Source: Edaphochlamys debaryana
Taxonomy: Eukaryota; Chlorophyta; Chlorophyceae; Chlamydomonadales
DNA: 64,000 nt
Assembly (NCBI GenBank): GCA_016858145.1
Contig: JAEHOE010000048.1
Span: forward strand, 248,001-312,000
Direction of reading: 5' to 3'
In this document: positions 34,701 to 44,974 of the stretch, one piece after another
Layout: each line of letters begins with the position of its first letter
Position numbering within the stretch: the first letter of the stretch is position 1
The notes under the pieces: generated by a model
What the model was told of the DNA's origin: nothing
What the model saw: only the letters and a program-made list of their open reading frames with translations
The model's database searches: none
Position numbers and translations under genes: made by a program

Positions 34701-37700
34701 GTTCACAGGCACAGGCATTCTGCGTCGGCCAACATCATGCGACGCCAAACACTGCGGCACTACGCCCCGTTGTCTATAATAACCCTGAGGCAGGTCTGAA
34801 GCCGGGTCCAAAGGCTGGGGACGGGTACGCAATACGGGTTACAGGCGCGAGGCCTGGCTGCCTCGGACAGTACCGCCCGGTATTCCGGTCCGCCCACTCC
34901 GGCTTCCTGGGTCTGCAGAGAGTGCACGAGCTTCGGCTTCGGGTGAGAGCTCCTAAAGTTCTTGCCACAATTTGTAAATGTGGCTTGGAGGGCTTGAGGG
35001 GGCCGCACGTCGCAGGCTGGCGTGTTACCGGCTAGGACGAAGTGCAACGGTGGCACGGCCTGGACCACCACCGAGTGGGGGTAGCACCGACTGCCAGTTG
35101 TGCGGCGCTGACGTGCCCCAGGCAAGGCCCCAGGCAAGGCCCCAGGCAAGGCCCCCGCTTGGTTGCGCGTGGACTCTTCACGTTACTAATACCAACTCGT
35201 TCCCATAAAACATCTCAGGTGGACGTGTCAGCTCCGGCAGCCACGATTGCCCCGCATCCTTGGACTCCGCGAGGAACCCAAATGTCCGTGACCATCCGTG
35301 GTTGCCCCACGGCCGCTTAGCATGCGGCAGGTAGGGGGATCAATGCCCTCCGACTCCAGTTTTGCCCAGCCAGACCTCCCGGTGCACGGCTCGCGGGCGT
35401 TTGAGCCGCTCTGAAGCGGGTGGGCGGGTCAGGGCAGCGCACCTTGGGCCCCGATGTGAGGGCCCTCGCCAGCCCCACACGGCCGTCCGTTCTCCCCATT
35501 CTCTCGGTCGTGGCTGTTGTGGGACTCTGAACCGGGGGGCTACCCATGTCCCTCAGGCCGGCACACCGGTCAGCCGCAACTGGTGACCTTGGCGTGCCCA
35601 TACAGATGTATTAGCACCACGCTCTAACCAACTGAGCTAAGAGGCCATGCTCAGAAGGCCAATCTGGGCCTTGCTAGTCTGCCCAACACCGGCCAACGCG
35701 TTCCGTTCCCGAGAGTTTCGTCGCAGCGCGTTCCGAGCGCCGCCTCTTTGTGGGGCCTGAGCGCCCGAGCGCGCGGCGGAGGGCCACAGCTTTGCGCTTG
35801 TGCCCAGTTCCTGGTTCGGCCCGCAGTCCCCTCCCCCGCAAGGCGCTTTGGCCAATGCGGAGGCTGCGGCCCTGTGACGTCAAGTCGGCCTGGGCGGGCT
35901 GGGCGTTGCCTGGCCCAAGCGTGTGCGGGCCGCGCGCCCCGGGAGGCTGAAGGTGCCGCGAGGGTGGCCCCTTGGGGTGGCTCTGCCCCCAGGCTTCATC
36001 AGTGAGGTTGGCGACGGAGCTGGCGCTTGCGGTGTGCGGAGACCCCTCCATTTCGTTTGTTTGCCCAGCGACCGGGAGCTAGCGCTCTGGGTCCCCTGCT
36101 AGTCTGGCTAAGAGGCGTGCCCATCTCTCCTTTCCCCCTCTCCCTCCTTCACAGCTTCGCCGTTCCCAGCACTACCTCCTCAATTCTATCCGACCCCTCC
36201 CCTTTCCCTCCCCTTACCCTCCCCTTTCCCTCCCCTCCCCCTCCCCTTCAACCCACCTGGTACACGTAGTGCAGGAAGGCCTCCATGGCGTCCGCCCGCT
36301 CCAGAGCCGGGGGGGCGCCGTACACGGCCGCGTCGCTGTCCCGCATGCCGCTGCCCATGTGCGCCCGGAGCAGCTCGCAGCGGGCTTGGGGGGGGAGGAG
36401 TGGGGAGGGGGTTGCGGGCGCGGAAGGGGAGCGGGTAAGTTGCTTGGGTGCGTCAGCCCGGCGCCAACATACGGTACAGGCGCCCCAATCTAAGCCACCT
36501 CGGGCCCGACCCACATGGGGCAGCTCTCCACCTAGATGAGGGCAGCCATCCGCAGGCCTGTGCCAACCGACCCACATGGCAGAGCCCAGTCCGGCCTTGT
36601 GCGGGCATGTCCCAGGCTTCCACCGCCGACCCACGTCGCGCCTCTCATTGCTTACTTACGTAGCCATGCCACAGCCCCGACCCACATCGCCCCCCTGTGC
36701 ACGCATACCGGCATTACGTGCCCGGCCCCTCACGGCACTCACCCTGCAGCACGGCCTTGTGCGCCGGCAGCCGCCAGCCGGGCCCCGCCAGCTCGCAGTC
36801 GGGCGAACCCAGGCCCAGCACCCCCACCACCCCCACTGCCCCGGGCGGCGCGGAGGAGGAGGAGGGGCCCGGGCCCGCGCCCGCATCCGCGTCCGTGTCG
36901 GCGGCAGGGGCGGGGGCGCTCGTGGCGGGTGGTAGCAAGTAGGCGGGCAGGCGCAGCTCGCCCGGCTGCGTTTGGGCGTCGGCGGGGCGTTCGGGCCGCG
37001 GCACGGTGGCGGGCCCTGCGCCCGCGTCCTCCGGACCTGAGACATGGGAGCGGCAACAAGGGACGCGGTGAGAGGCGGTGGCCTTGCCAAGGACGTGGAA
37101 TTGAAACTCTTCGGGCAACAGCAACAGCAACGCTACTAACTGGGATGTGAAAAAGCTCAGGCAAATAACAGCCCCAGGGTCGAGCTCGCTGTGTTCCTCC
37201 TCCAAGCCGTACCTGCGGGAGCCGCCGCCTCTTTCTCCAGCAGCACATAGTCCATGTCCTCGCCAACACCGGTGCGGCCCCGGTGCGCTGGCGCCAGGGT
37301 GGCCGCCGCCGCGTGGTCCTCCGTCACGCAGGTCTGACTGCGGGGCCGCCGGCCGGGTGACGGAGGGCGCGGCGTGCTGGCGGAGGTGGGCTCCGTGACG
37401 CCAGGCTCTGCGGTGGAGGTGCCGGCGGTGGCGGAAGCTGTGGTGGCGGCGGCGGTGGCGGAAGCAGCGGCGGCCGCATCGGCGGCGGCGGTGGCCTCCG
37501 CCGCCGCTGCCGCGAGGCCCGCCAGGTCCGCTCCGGGCGGCGCGAGGTGCTTAAGATCGAAGGCGAAGGTGGACGGGGGCACCTCCACACGCCTGCAGGG
37601 CGGGGGCGGTACGGCAGGGCGCTAAGTCGCTGAATGCAAATGCTGTCCAAGAGCCCATGGGCCATCAAGTTGCGCAAACCCGCACTGGGTCTCACTTCGC

Positions 37701-40621
37701 CCGCTTGCCCCGCCCCCTTTCGCAGTCCGCCCCCCACGCCCCTCCTTGCCTTGCCCGCTCCGCCCGCTCCTCCTCCACTGCCGCCACCAGCGCCACGTCC
37801 CGGGGCACCTGGCGGTCCGGCACACAGAATTGGAACAGGGAAGGGGTTGGAAGTTGCGCGTTCAGAGGAAGCGTTGGGGCGTTGAAGCACATCGTCACGC
37901 ACGAGCGCTCGATGCAGCCTGTGACGGGGGCTAGGCCTGGCCCCTACCCATTCCTGCCGCCAGGCTCCTGGCTCCTGCCCGGTCCATACACACCCTCCCC
38001 ACGCCCCTCAAACACGCTCCTTCCCCCATGCGGCGCACCTCGAGCTCTGTGAAGCTGACGGTGCTCAGCACGGACGTCTTCACACTGCCGTTGGCGAGCC
38101 TGCGGGGGCACGCGGGGGGATACAGGTGGAAACGGGCATAGCTGAGGGTCTGGTGGCATGCCACACCGCCGCCCCGCCTGTCCACTTGCCGCTCGCCGTT
38201 GGGAAACCCGCGGCCCCCAGAAGCCATCCCCGCTGCTCTCAAATCAGCCTCTAATCTCAGTCCCACGGCACCCACTTGGTGATGAGGCGAAACTCGTTCC
38301 CCACCGGCGCCACAATGCGGCCGCCCCTGCGCGCAATTCAAGAAACAGTGTACTCGATGACCAACCACGGGCCAGCGCGGTAGCTGGCTCTCCGGACCAG
38401 AAAGCATGCTTTCCAGTCTGCCCCCCAAAGCTTTCCAGGCGCCATGGGGCAGACAGGCCTGCGGGCTGACCCCTGAGCCCACGCAGGCCCAGTGCCTACA
38501 CCCACCCGGGCCCAAGCAGGTCCAGCAGCACAGACACTCGGGACTCGGGCGTGGCACCGCCCACCTGCAGGGGCGGGTTGTGGACGAGAAACGTACAGCC
38601 GTGCAATAGAGGACTATGCTGCTGCTGCTGGATAGGGGTCAAGCCAAGCTAGCGCGCACGCCCTTTCTGCACCGGCGCTGGGCCTAACACGCAGCGCGCA
38701 ATGTGGGTATGCGGTCGAGCGCGTGGGCGCCGGGGGCGGTGAGCGGTGCGGGTCTCTCACGTGCACTGCGTTGTATTTGCCCTTGTGGCGCTGCAGGGGA
38801 ATGAACACGTTGTGCCGGTCCAGGGTGATGGGGGCGGCCTCCTCGGCGAACCTGCGGGGACGCGAAGAGGGAGTGAGGATGAATTGGGAAAGGCAATGGG
38901 AGAGCAATGGAGGCCGTCATATGCCCAGGGCTGTCTTTCGCATGTCCGTCACGCCATACCCGTTTCTCGTCCGCGGGGTCTACCTCTCCTCGAGTACCCC
39001 ACGCCCGAACTCCATTCTCTCCGCCCGAAGCCCTGGGCCCCCACCCCTGCCCACTCGAGGTTCTCCCCCCGCAGTCGGGCCAGGTTGGCCTCCGCCAGTG
39101 TGAGGGCGGCCTCGCGGATGTCGATGCCCGTCACCTGGCCCTTGGAGCCCACCTGGGGGGGGGGGCGACAGGGGCAGCAGTCCGCAGAGATCAAGGGAAG
39201 GCAGGTCGCGGTGAGGTGTAGGCGGTCCGTGGTGGAGCCCGCAGGTCCCTGGAGAGGGGCTGTGTGCTGTGGCATGCGGCCGGTGTGAAGCCCCGGCGCA
39301 CCATGTAAGCGGCGTAGGCGGCGACGATGCCACAGCCGCAGCCCACATCCAGGACCCTGCGCAACACAGCAGCAGGAACGGAGAAGTCAGCTTCACGGCA
39401 CCAACCACTCCACGTCTGCCTTTCGTGATCCTCCTCCTTCGCTAGCCCTCCCCCTCGCCCGCTAGTCTCTCCCTGGCGCCCCGGCCTACCTCGTCCACAT
39501 CCCCCTACCCACCTCCCGAGCCCCACCCACCACCGCCCACCCACCGCATGCCCGCCTCAAGCTTCAGCGCCTCCAGCGCAGCGGCCTGCAGGAGCAACAC
39601 ACAAGGACCCATGCGTCACCATCACCACCGCAACATATTGCTCGACGCACCTCCCTGCCCGCCTCCCCTTCGCCGATGCCCGTTACCCAGCCAACCCAGA
39701 AGACCCCGGGCGGCGGTGTCCGCTGCGTGACCCTTGGGGTCTGGGCGTAAATATGCATCTATCCCCGGGGCCTGCCTGCACGTGAGGCGCGGAGATGTTG
39801 AAGCCGGAGGCCTCCACGCGGATCGGTCGGTCCACCAGGGCCTCGGGGCGGTGGGGGGGCGGCACGAACAGGTCTCGGGGGCAGGCCAGCATGGCTCGGG
39901 CCACGGCGTCGCTGGGGGTGGGATGGACGGCGGTGGAGGTGGATGGGCAAAGCAGCGTTGGATGGATGAGGGGTTAGCGGGGAGGGAAGCGGTGTGAGGA
40001 GAGTGTAGGAGGGAGGGTGGGCGGGCTGTTTGGTGATGTGGGTCGGGTGTGGGCGGGAGCGCGAGGTGGGATGGTGTGGAGGGGTGGGTCGCCGTTTGAG
40101 GCAGCGGCGTCCAGTCCCGGGCCGGCGGGACCCCACCGAGCCCACCGCCTGCCCATCGAACGCAGACACCAGCGCCCACGCTGGGTGCGCACCTGGTCAC
40201 TGTGCCGTTGCTCTTCAGGTGGTTCACAAGCGCTGTGAGGCGGGCGGACGGTGGGGACCGACGCGTTGAGCAGCAGGCGGGGCAATGGGGACGGCCTGGG
40301 GTGCCCGCACCGAAATGCGCGCCCCCACCCCTCCCGGAACAGACGCGCCTTGGCGGCAATGCGCGCCTCGAGGCTTTTGGGCACCCCCCACCCCCCAAGT
40401 CGTGTCCCCCCCCCGCCCCCCCCCTCACCAGCGTTGTCCGCAAAGCCCGCATTCCGGTGTCCATCGTTGCCGGCCGCAACCAGGCGGAGGAAGTCGAACA
40501 GCGCGATGCGCTCCAGCCGGTCGCGGCGTGCGCCGGGCTCGGCAGCAGGAAGCTCGTGCTCGGCGCCCTCGTCCTCCTCCTCGCTGTCGGATTGGTCAGG
40601 TGCATGCTCGTCATCCGACAT
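31795..40621 (-). CDS. PIMT-like methyltransferase domain fused to a BTB domain (699 aa)
   Basis: Seventeen exons on the minus strand: 40429-40621, 40193-40232, 39776-39911, 39545-39585, 39302-39356, 39055-39152, 38761-38851, 38506-38564, 38276-38326, 38039-38099, 37750-37808, 37213-37592, 36743-37036, 36257-36384, 32513-32592, 32184-32349 and 31795-31962. All phases agree (2,100 nt). Introns after 39776 and 37750 use GC donors. Residues ~60-300 match protein-L-isoaspartate O-methyltransferase in order: LVNHLKSNGTV, FNISAPHVQAAALEAL, motif I VLDVGCGCG, YNAVHVGGATP, and GPGGGRIVAPVG. An Ala/Pro/Ser-rich linker (~300-495) follows. Residues ~500-620 form a BTB fold (GWRLPAHKAVLQARCELLRAHM, AMEAFLHYVYQDCLPP, LLHAGIYYGCHRLVRLCESLL) with a helical tail. 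BTB proteins commonly recruit substrates to cullin-3 ligases, so this may be a damaged-protein adaptor (inference). The usual His of SAPHMHA is Gln here, so methyltransferase activity is uncertain. Confidence 0.85.
32675..32900 (-). repeat. Left arm of an inverted repeat that includes part of the tRNA-Ala gene
   Basis: Read on the minus strand, this matches the plus strand at 35310-35557. It starts inside tRNA-Ala (nt 25), runs through its 3' end and continues about 175 bp downstream (shared blocks include GGGCAGCGCACCTTGGGCC and CATGTCCCTCAGGC). The arms have diverged by substitutions and small gaps. Confidence 0.75.
32847..32851 (-). terminator. Pol III terminator T5 after tRNA-Ala
   Basis: Five T residues on the minus strand begin directly after the tRNA-Ala discriminator base. 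There is no such run in the 4-nt gap between the two tRNA genes. Confidence 0.7.
32852..32924 (-). tRNA. tRNA-Ala (AGC), slightly degenerate
   Basis: A 73-nt cloverleaf: acceptor GGGGTCG/CGACTCC with one G-T pair, perfect anticodon stem GCCGC/GCGGC, loop TTAGCAT with anticodon AGC, T stem GGGGG/CCCTC and discriminator A. The T loop is ATCAATG rather than TTCRANY, so position 54 is A, and the A and B boxes depart from consensus. It may be functional with reduced activity or be starting to decay. It lies 4 bp downstream of tRNA-Ile on the same strand, within an intron of the PIMT-BTB gene. Confidence 0.75.
32929..33015 (-). tRNA. tRNA-Ile (AAT) with a 13-nt intron
   Basis: An 87-nt gene: acceptor GGCCTCT/AGGGGCC, D arm with GTTGGTTA, anticodon stem TGGTG/CGCCA, loop CTAATA-A with anticodon AAT (32979-32981), consensus T arm ACCAG-TTCGATC-CTGGT and discriminator A. 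The intron CATCTGTATGGGC (32965-32977) interrupts at the canonical 37/38 site, typical of eukaryotic nuclear tRNA genes. With no terminator before tRNA-Ala, the two may be made as one Pol III transcript (inference). Confidence 0.93.
32947..33317. repeat. Left copy of a ~370-bp direct repeat
   Basis: Closely similar to 35578-35947. It covers most of the tRNA-Ile gene and about 300 bp upstream of it (shared blocks include CGGCCAACGCGTTCCG and AAGTCGGCCTGGGCGGGC). One internal gap near 33170-33180 distinguishes the copies. Confidence 0.85.
33318..35309. other. Unassigned part of the large PIMT-BTB intron
   Basis: Two kilobases with no recognisable gene or element. It contains a run of related TGGTCGC(A/G)ACAGG units (33697-33727) and three perfect tandem copies of CCCCAGGCAAGG at 35116-35151. 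Confidence 0.4.
35310..35557 (+). repeat. Right arm of the inverted repeat; 3' two thirds of a tRNA-Ala
   Basis: Begins with the last 49 nt of the tRNA-Ala gene (35310-35358, nt 25-73, including the same aberrant T loop), in the opposite orientation to the intact gene, and continues with the same downstream flank. The D arm and 5' acceptor strand are missing, so it cannot encode a tRNA. Confidence 0.8.
35578..35646 (-). pseudogene. Truncated tRNA-Ile (AAT) fragment
   Basis: Matches the 5' part of the intact tRNA-Ile, including its 13-nt intron, but stops within the T arm. The sequence from there to the 3' acceptor strand is replaced by unrelated DNA, so it is a dead copy. Confidence 0.85.
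35578..35947. repeat. Right copy of the ~370-bp direct repeat
   Basis: Direct-orientation partner of 32947-33317, in the same intron. It is separated by 20 bp from the end of the inverted-repeat arm at 35557, so the duplicate locus has its tRNA-Ala half flipped relative to its tRNA-Ile half. Confidence 0.85.
36120..36252. repeat. C/T-rich low-complexity tract in intron
   Basis: Plus-strand CCCTCCCC/TTTCCC-type pyrimidine run (purine-rich on the transcribed strand) directly downstream of the splice donor at 36256. Confidence 0.6.
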
Positions 40622-41489
40622 CGTGCTCGTACCGCTAGTGAGGTTGCGGAGGCGCGGAACTAGCAAGGGAAGGGTTTCGGCAAAGAATGCAGAACGCGAG
40701 AGCGCAGCCTGTGTGGCTAGCCTGTGTGTGCCGTTGAGTACAAAGGCGAGGATAGGTACCGACAAGACTGGTATGAAGCGAAGCGAGGGACTTGGTTTTT
40801 GGGCGCGAGGACCAATCATCGCGATGCCCGCGTGTCTTCCCCCCCGGCCTCGCTGCGCGCTCGCCCCCATCAATCCCCCACCCGTCCGCCCGCTTCCTTG
40901 CTGTCCATAACACACGCACGAATTCAGCATTTGATTGTGGGGCAGGCCGGGACGGTCAAGAGTTATCCGCGCTCTCGCCGCGTCCTGCTGCAATTGCCGT
41001 CGTCGTGAGGATGCCCCAACCCCCGGGGCGTTCCCCGCAGCGAGAGGGCAGTCCCCCAGCCCCGCCCCCCGCCTCCTCAGTACTAGGGGTTTGCTTCCTA
41101 AGAGGGGGCTTGGGCTTGGGGTGGGGGTCGTGCCGGTCATGCTGGCCGGCACCTACGCGGCGACTCCTCCGCTCCCATCAAGGCCCCCTACCGCAGCACG
41201 GACACGCTCGCGCTCCTCGGAACTGCTCAGTACTCCCTGACCACCACAGCAGCTCCAAGTACTCCATAGTACTCTGCCAGCGCAGGGCAACTGACCATTG
41301 CGCCCCTCACGAAGTTGGCCCAAAGCACCAAGTCGTTGTGCAGTATAGTCTCTGCCATCAAGCTCTTCAGTTGACTAGACTGACACTGCGCAAAGCGCCC
41401 TAGCGGCCCGTGCGAGGGCAGGGCTACACACAGCTGCGGTCGCGGTCGCCGGGCAAGGTCGCTGACGACCGGCTCCGGCCGCCGTAGCT
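40622..41489. promoter_or_regulatory. Divergent intergenic region
   Basis: An 868-bp interval between the starts of the PIMT-BTB gene (-) and the first SNARE gene (+), so it should hold both promoters. No specific element was recognised. Confidence 0.4.
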
Positions 41490-43635
41490 ATGGCCCCGAA
41501 GAAGGCTCCAGCTCCGGAGCCGGACGCGGAGGCCCCCGCTGCGAAGGAGGAAATTAGGTTCGAGCAGACCGAGCAGGAAGAGCAATGCCAGCGTATCTAC
41601 AAGGAGCTGGACAAGGCGTTCAAGCAGCTGCATAAGGAGAAGAATCCGGACAAGCTACACGCGAAAGTGAAGAACATCACAAACAAGCTCAAGCAGGCCA
41701 AAGAGTGCGTCTTTGCACCCGCAGACCCGGGGGTTTCAGGGGATTAGCTTTCAGCTTGCAGCTGACGTGGTCGGCCTTGCGCTGCAGGCTCATCAAGGAC
41801 TTCGAGCGGGAGGCACGGGCGGATGGCGTGCCGGCCAACGAGCTGGCGCAGCGGAAGAAGCTGCTCGCCGCGGAGCTCAACGGTTTCATTGCCATGAAGA
41901 AGGAGTTCGCGCAGGCGGAGGGAGGCCGGGGAGACCTGCTGAGCGGCGCGGGAGGCGAGATAGAGATGGGCGTGGAAGGTAGGTGTGGTGTGGCACGCAC
42001 CGGCGGGCTGAGCAGTGTTCTGCAGTCCATGTGGGAGGTGGGGTTGTTGGGAGCCAAGGGCCCTGCGGCCACGGTGTCGACCAGCACGGTCAAAAGTTCT
42101 GCTTCTGCATCACGTGTCGCTCAGTGGCTTTCCGTGCATATCCTTACGGCACCAGCCTGCCCCGCTGCTGTGGCTCACCTTCTCGTCCTGCGCCGGACAC
42201 CCTTCTGTATTCCACAGGCATGTCCATGCAGCAGCTAATGACCAAGGGCCGCAAGGACATTGGGGAGACGGACAAGACGCTGGACCGCGCGGAGCGGTTG
42301 GTGGAGGACACCAAGGACGTGGGGAAGAACGTGAGGCCGCGAGGCGAGGGTGGAGTGAAGGGGGCCTTTGAGGCGGAGGGACGCCGCGCGAGAGCACAAC
42401 GTGGCAACTCGGGTCTGTTGGGGCGGAGTGCTGGCGGAGCGGCCTGAGCACGGGTGTGGCGCTCGGCGGGGCGGCAGCCGGGCACTTCCTCTGGTCAAAG
42501 GGTCCGACGCCGTTTACTTCCGAGTTGACCTGTCGGCGGCCCTGCGCCCTCGTTGATACATGACGCAGGTGGCCTCCACGCTGCACGACCAGACCCAGAA
42601 GCTGGAGAAGATCATGGACGAGCTCAACGAGATCGAGTTCACCATGAAGAAGGCCACAGCGGTATGGCAGGACAGGACTGAGCGAGGGCGGGAGGGTGCA
42701 AGGGCAGGTGCAGGCTGGCGACAATGCTGGTGATCTGTGATGCTGGGACGCGGGAGGAGGATGGCTAAGGTCGTACGTTGCTCGATGTGGGTCGTGGGCG
42801 CTGGCATTGTGGAAGGCGGTGTTCGCACATGTCATGTGGGTTGGGCGGCACAGCCGAGGCGTACGGCTCACATACGCCTGTCCCTTTACCCCCTTCGTTT
42901 GCCCCCCAGGTCATCCGCGACATCACGCGCGGCCTGCTCACCGACAAGTGAGAATGGGGTTGGGGCTGTGGTGGGGTCAGGTTGAAACTCGTACTATGGC
43001 CGTGAGGTCATGCGGGGGGAATATTAGGCAAGTGCCTCCATGCTCCCGACAGGCGCTCACTACCTTTCCCTCACCCTCGCCCCCCCATCGCTGCCCCCAG
43101 GTGCATTGCCTTCCTGCTGCTTCTAGTGGTGTGCGGGGTGGTGGCCATCATTGTGGTCAAGATCATCAACCCCAAGAAGGTCAAGGAGGGCGCGCAGGCG
43201 ATCATCAGCGACAGCGTCAAGCTCTGCCAGGCCAACCCCCAGTGCAACGCGACGTTGTACGACGCGCAAGGGAGGATCAATCAGGTACGTGTTCGTGGCC
43301 ATTGCGGTCCTGGACCCCACGTCATTCCCCTAGGCCCTTGCTGGCCCGAGCGCTGCTGATGCGGGTGCTGGTTGACCCTGTTCCCCAAATGCTATTCCCC
43401 CTCGCCCCTTGCTGCACCCCTGCAGACGGTCGCTGACACGTTCAACAAGGTGGGGGCGGCGACCGGCTTCGGGCCGACCTCCGCCCCCATCCCTTCTCCA
43501 GTTGCAGTTTCCACGCCTTCGCCTTCGGTCGCCGCCACCACCCCCACCACCACCGACACCACCACAGCTGCCAGGCGCGCTCTTCTGGGTCGGGTGCTGT
43601 ACCACCTGCTCGAATTTAACGCCACCTTGACGTGA
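41490..43635 (+). CDS. NPSN-type Qb-SNARE, copy A (347 aa)
   Basis: Seven exons: 41490-41704, 41788-41978, 42218-42330, 42569-42661, 42910-42947, 43101-43284 and 43426-43635 (1,044 nt). The order matches plant NPSN proteins: an N-terminal helical region (LIKDFEREARADG), the SNARE motif starting MSMQQLMTKGRK, zero-layer region TLHDQ with Q181, and a membrane anchor CIAFLLLLVVCGVVAIIVV (~218-239). NPSN proteins are plant-lineage t-SNAREs that act at the plasma membrane and in cytokinesis. The tail beyond the anchor is ~108 residues with a Cys pair (LCQANPQC), a Thr/Pro/Ser-rich stretch and a hydrophobic end (LYHLLEFNATLT), longer than in land-plant NPSNs. Exon 2 (191 nt) equals exons 3+4 of copy B (83+108), so A lacks that intron. 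Confidence 0.88.
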
Positions 43636-44974
43636 GGCGCGCGGCAGAGCGCTCTCGCGTCCTGGCCGTGAAGACCTTAGCGTGGCTGACGCGCGGCAGC
43701 ACGGGCTCATCGTACAGTATTCGCCGGGGTAGCGGGTGCCATCTGGCCCTCGCTTAGCGCGAAGGGGCCCCGGTCGTCGAGTGCGCTTTTGCTTCTGCTG
43801 CGCTTGAGTTGCGGCGGCCTGGCGGGGGCGACCAGCGGAATAGCTGCAACTGGAGATGCAGCTGCCGGTTGCCATGGCAGGCGGGCGCATGTGGAGGAGG
43901 CCACGCCAGGAAGCCGGACTGGGCCGAACGCCCGCACCCAGTGCAATGCGAGGGAGGGGCGTCTTGTTAGGGCAAGGTGACGCGCGATGGTGGTGTGAGG
44001 CAATGGTGATTTCAGGGGGGGGCTACGGTTTGCTGTGCGCAGCAACCGGTGGGGCTTAGCGGGTAGCTTGTATGTTGGAGGGAGCTAGGTGAGCAGTGAA
44101 GTATGCTATTGACGGCAGCAATGAGTGATATATGACTGTTATCATGTCCCTAATGCGAACTCAAGATATTTGGCTGGGGCTCTGGGGAATGTAGAGACGT
44201 GACGTGACCTCTTAGGCTTGGGACCGTGACCGCAGCAAACCGCTGGTTGGGATCTGTCAAGCCCCGCGGACCCGCCCTCTTCTTTGCGGCGCTCTGTGGG
44301 CATTATTCTTATGTTGTCGGGTTTCCTCGATAGGCAGCCACAAGCTGCAATAGCTCTGCGCACGGGATGCGATATCCGTGGCAGATTGAGAGGTCGGCAC
44401 AGTGTTTGTGGCAAGGACTGGAGCGCCTGTTTGCCGCGGGCAAGGTGTGTTCTGATGAGGCGAGGGTCGCCTGGTTGTCAAGGAATTCTGACGCTGGAGA
44501 CCGTCTGCGGGGGCCTGCGCTCGCAGGCCGTGCAGCGTAGTCAGGACGACGACGACGGGAGTCTGCAGGGGGCAACGGCAAGCAGCACGCACTGGCACGG
44601 CTGACAAAGCACACGGCGGCCCTGGCAGGGGGCATCTCGGAGTACCGTACTGGGACCAGCCTGCTCATCTTGCACCAGCGGGCATGTGTCCATGCTCGTG
44701 GGTCTCATCCTCAGCTCGTCCTTTCCTAAGCACGCTGCAGGCTGGAGCGCGTGGCGGGGTCCCACCCCGCGGTCCCGCCCGTAGAGCCGGCACCTGCCGG
44801 ATCCGCGCGCCTGCCCGTACACATCCGGCTGAAAGCACAGACACTCCACGCATCACGTTGATCACTGACGTACTATAGGCATCTACTGGCCCCGGCTTTG
44901 TTCTTCTCGGGGCCCGGTCGAGGTCGACGATTGACGCGCCCATCGCGCTGCTGCTTCGCGTTGCTGCTTCCACG
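43636..44974. other. Intergenic region between SNARE copies A and B
   Basis: About 1.34 kb. A segment at about 44085-44120 (GCTAGGTGAG...GAAGTATGCTA.TGACGG) recurs 3' of copy B near 48002-48035, so the duplication unit includes 3' flank. No coding region is supported. Confidence 0.45.

Noticed and set aside
34508..35035. Plus-strand 175-codon frame in the PIMT-BTB intron
   Set aside because: No recognisable motif, splice partner or codon pattern sets it apart from chance frames.
32947..35947. Two ~370-bp direct repeats considered as LTRs of a retroelement
   Set aside because: The repeats contain a tRNA gene and lack TG...CA ends, a primer-binding site next to the left copy, a target duplication and any gag/pol frame.
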